In this document: piece after piece, positions 4,972-6,325 of the stretch
Numbering within the stretch: position 1 is the first letter of the stretch
Layout: each line of letters opens with the position of its first letter
NCBI GenBank assembly: GCA_002308575.1
Contig: DBVY01000011.1
Location: 20,925-27,249 of the forward strand
Direction: 5' to 3'
Source of the DNA: Christensenella sp. UBA1252
GTDB lineage: Bacteria > Bacillota > Clostridia > Christensenellales > CAG-1252
DNA length: 6,325 bases
Made by a program: the position numbers and the translations under genes
The notes under the pieces: generated by a model
What the model was told of the DNA's origin: nothing
The model's database searches: none
Seen by the model: only the letters and a program-made list of their open reading frames with translations

Positions 4972-6194
4972 TGTTTCTCCAACACGGCGAAATAGAAGCC
5001 TTCGCCGCCTTTTTCATTGATTTCCGTGTATTTTTCTTTTACGAGCTTAAACGCTCCGTTTTCCGAGAGAAACGCCCGCACGTTTTCCCCGCATTCGGAC
5101 GGAAGGTCTGAACAAGTGGAATATATGACTTGTCCGTTTTTCTTTACGTACCGCGAAACGTTTCGAAGGAGCGCGCGTTGAAGAGCCACAAGAGCGTCCA
5201 CGTCCGCGTTCGTTTTAAACAAGACGACGTCCGGATTGGACGGGAGCGTTCCGAGCCCCGAACAAGGCGCGTCCAACAAGACGCGGGAGAACGCGTTTTC
5301 AAACAAGGGATCAAACATTGTTTGATCTTTGACTTCGGCGACGACGTTCTTTACACCCATTCGCTCCGCGTATCGTTTGATGAGCTCGACGCGATGAGGG
5401 TATAGATCGGTCGCATAAACCTTACCCTTCGAGCGTTCCGCGAGGTAGACGGCTTTCCCGCCCGGTGCGGCGCAGCAATCGAGCACGTTCCCTTCAAAAG
5501 GAAGCGCCGCTTCGGCGATCTCGATACTGCCCTCGCTCATCGCCGTTACTTTTCCTTCTTCGATCAAATCGGAGATCGTGCCGACCGATCCGATCAAAAA
5601 ACCGTGCGGCGTTTCTTCGAACTCGATCTTTCTTTCTTCAAGCGTGGCGCGCATGTTTTCTTTTCCGAAAGCAAAAGACGGGCGAACGTGCGTTGAAGTC
5701 GTACCTTTCGCGAGAAGGATCTTTTCCGCTTTTTCGGCACCGAGCTCTTTTCTATAGCGATTGACGAGCCAAATCGGGCGATTACTCATAACCGACAGGC
5801 GTTCGATCGGGCTTTCGGGCAAAAGGTCTTTTTCTTTCTCCGCATATTTGCGAAGAACAGCGTTCAAGAAACCTTTTACGCCGCCTTTTCCGACAGCCGA
5901 AGCCGTTTTTACGATCTCGTCCACCGCCGCGAAGTCGGGCAGTTCGTCCATATATTTGATCGCGTACATTCCCATTTTCAGAAGAACGGCAACCGCGGTT
6001 TTCGGCGCTTTCGGAACGAGGCGCGCGATTTGATAATCGAAAAGAAAGCTATGCTCGATCACGCCGTAGGTCAGACGTAAACTGCCTTTGGACGCGGTCA
6101 GCGCCGCGCCCTGCTTTTTGACGGCTTCGCCGACGAAACTTTTTTTGACGAATACGTCCGTCAACGCGGCGTATGCTTCCGAAAGACCCCTCAT
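4968..6194 (-). CDS. rsmB: 16S rRNA (cytosine-967-C5) methyltransferase RsmB (Sun/Fmu family)
   Basis: Methylates C5 of cytosine 967 (E. coli numbering) in 16S rRNA using SAM. Its 408 residues are a little short for the family. A NusB-like RNA-binding domain fills about 1-120, ending in the typical FLNAVLRKY (109-117). The Rossmann methyltransferase domain has motif I DCCAAPGGK (239-247), an acidic SAM-ribose contact in ATDLYPHR (D263), motif IV DAPCSGLG (308-315, with C311) and motif VI YSTCS (358-362). C361 is the expected nucleophile, and GFYFAVLEK closes the protein. The usual segment around QDxxS before motif I is replaced by AMSEGS (218-223), and the usual RxxPDxxW region reads LPSNPDVVLF, so it is a divergent member. 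The ATG at 6194 overlaps the fmt stop (ATGA) and lacks a strong Shine-Dalgarno, suggesting translational coupling. It overlaps rlmN in the same way. Confidence 0.93.
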   Translation of the reverse strand: MRGLSEAYAALTDVFVKKSFVGEAVKKQGAALTASKGSLRLTYGVIEHSFLFDYQIARLVPKAPKTAVAVLLKMGMYAIKYMDELPDFAAVDEIVKTASAVGKGGVKGFLNAVLRKYAEKEKDLLPESPIERLSVMSNRPIWLVNRYRKELGAEKAEKILLAKGTTSTHVRPSFAFGKENMRATLEERKIEFEETPHGFLIGSVGTISDLIEEGKVTAMSEGSIEIAEAALPFEGNVLDCCAAPGGKAVYLAERSKGKVYATDLYPHRVELIKRYAERMGVKNVVAEVKDQTMFDPLFENAFSRVLLDAPCSGLGTLPSNPDVVLFKTNADVDALVALQRALLRNVSRYVKKNGQVIYSTCSDLPSECGENVRAFLSENGAFKLVKEKYTEINEKGGEGFYFAVLEKQ

Positions 6195-6325
6195 TCGATT
6201 TCTTTTTTCAAAAGATCGGCTTGACCGATCAAATACGCTTTACCGCCCATTCTCTTCCTTCCTTCACGTTGGAGTTCCAATAATTTCAGCGCGCCCTCCG
6301 AAAGATTTAAAACCGGATACCCATC
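6191..6325 (-). CDS. fmt: Methionyl-tRNA formyltransferase, C-terminal 44 residues (partial)
   Basis: An open frame enters from the window edge on the minus strand and ends with TGA at 6193-6191. It encodes 44 residues. The stretch GALKLLELQREGRKRMGGKA matches the end of the Fmt C-terminal OB-fold domain, where the family has a G-x-L-x-(I/L)-x-x-(L/V)-Q-x-x-G-(K/R)-(K/R)-x-M pattern near the C terminus. Fmt formylates Met on initiator tRNA for bacterial translation initiation. Its stop overlaps the rsmB start by ATGA, the order fmt-rsmB being standard in Firmicutes. The formyltransferase domain lies outside the window, so the call rests on this short tail plus synteny. Confidence 0.85.
   Translation of the reverse strand, partial: DGYPVLNLSEGALKLLELQREGRKRMGGKAYLIGQADLLKKEIE

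Noticed and set aside
3267..6325. 4-bp gene overlaps as possible frameshift or fusion sites
   Set aside because: Each neighbouring protein is complete by family length and motifs. ATGA overlaps are ordinary translational coupling in operons.

Overview
The window is a compact housekeeping segment from a Bacillota (Firmicutes) bacterium, most likely an uncultured member of the class Clostridia. The evidence is the gene order, which closely follows the Bacillus subtilis block fmt - rsmB - rlmN - (prpC - prkC - rsgA) - rpe - thiN - spoVM, with rpmB reading towards it and yloU - yloV (asp23-like - fakA) leaving divergently. Other support comes from strong AGGAGG-type Shine-Dalgarno sites, a four-cysteine L28 and a spoVM-like gene, which points to a spore former or a descendant of one. 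The codons are moderately GC-rich (many GCG, TCG, GAC and ATC). I cannot name a genus.

Right to left on the minus strand, 6325 to 2573 is one apparent operon: the end of fmt (6325-6191), rsmB (6194-4968), rlmN (4971-3934), rpe (3917-3267), thiN (3270-2671) and a 28-codon TTG-start gene that I call spoVM (2659-2573). Three junctions are 4-bp ATGA overlaps, and no terminator is visible until the bidirectional hairpin at 2531-2562. The three genes that lie between rlmN and rpe in B. subtilis (prpC, prkC, rsgA) are absent; only 16 bp remain.

On the plus strand rpmB (L28, 2308-2505) converges on this operon and shares that terminator. It has a good housekeeping promoter at 2209-2237. Divergent from it, on the minus strand, are the asp23-like gene (2125-1775) and fakA (1766-129), an 8-nt-spaced pair with its own promoter at 2153-2181. 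A 9-bp inverted repeat (2180-2200) lies between the two divergent promoters. After fakA come a separate promoter (81-109) and a tRNA-Gly(GCC) gene cut by the window edge.

The genes serve translation (initiator tRNA formylation, 16S and 23S rRNA methylation, L28, tRNA-Gly), central and cofactor metabolism (Rpe, ThiN), uptake of exogenous fatty acids (FakA), the cell envelope (Asp23-like) and sporulation (SpoVM). I saw no mobile element, CRISPR array, phage gene or clearly foreign segment, and no wholly new system. The most useful non-obvious items are the hidden spoVM, the missing kinase/phosphatase/GTPase genes, the regulatory inverted repeats, and an unusual C at position 55 of the tRNA.
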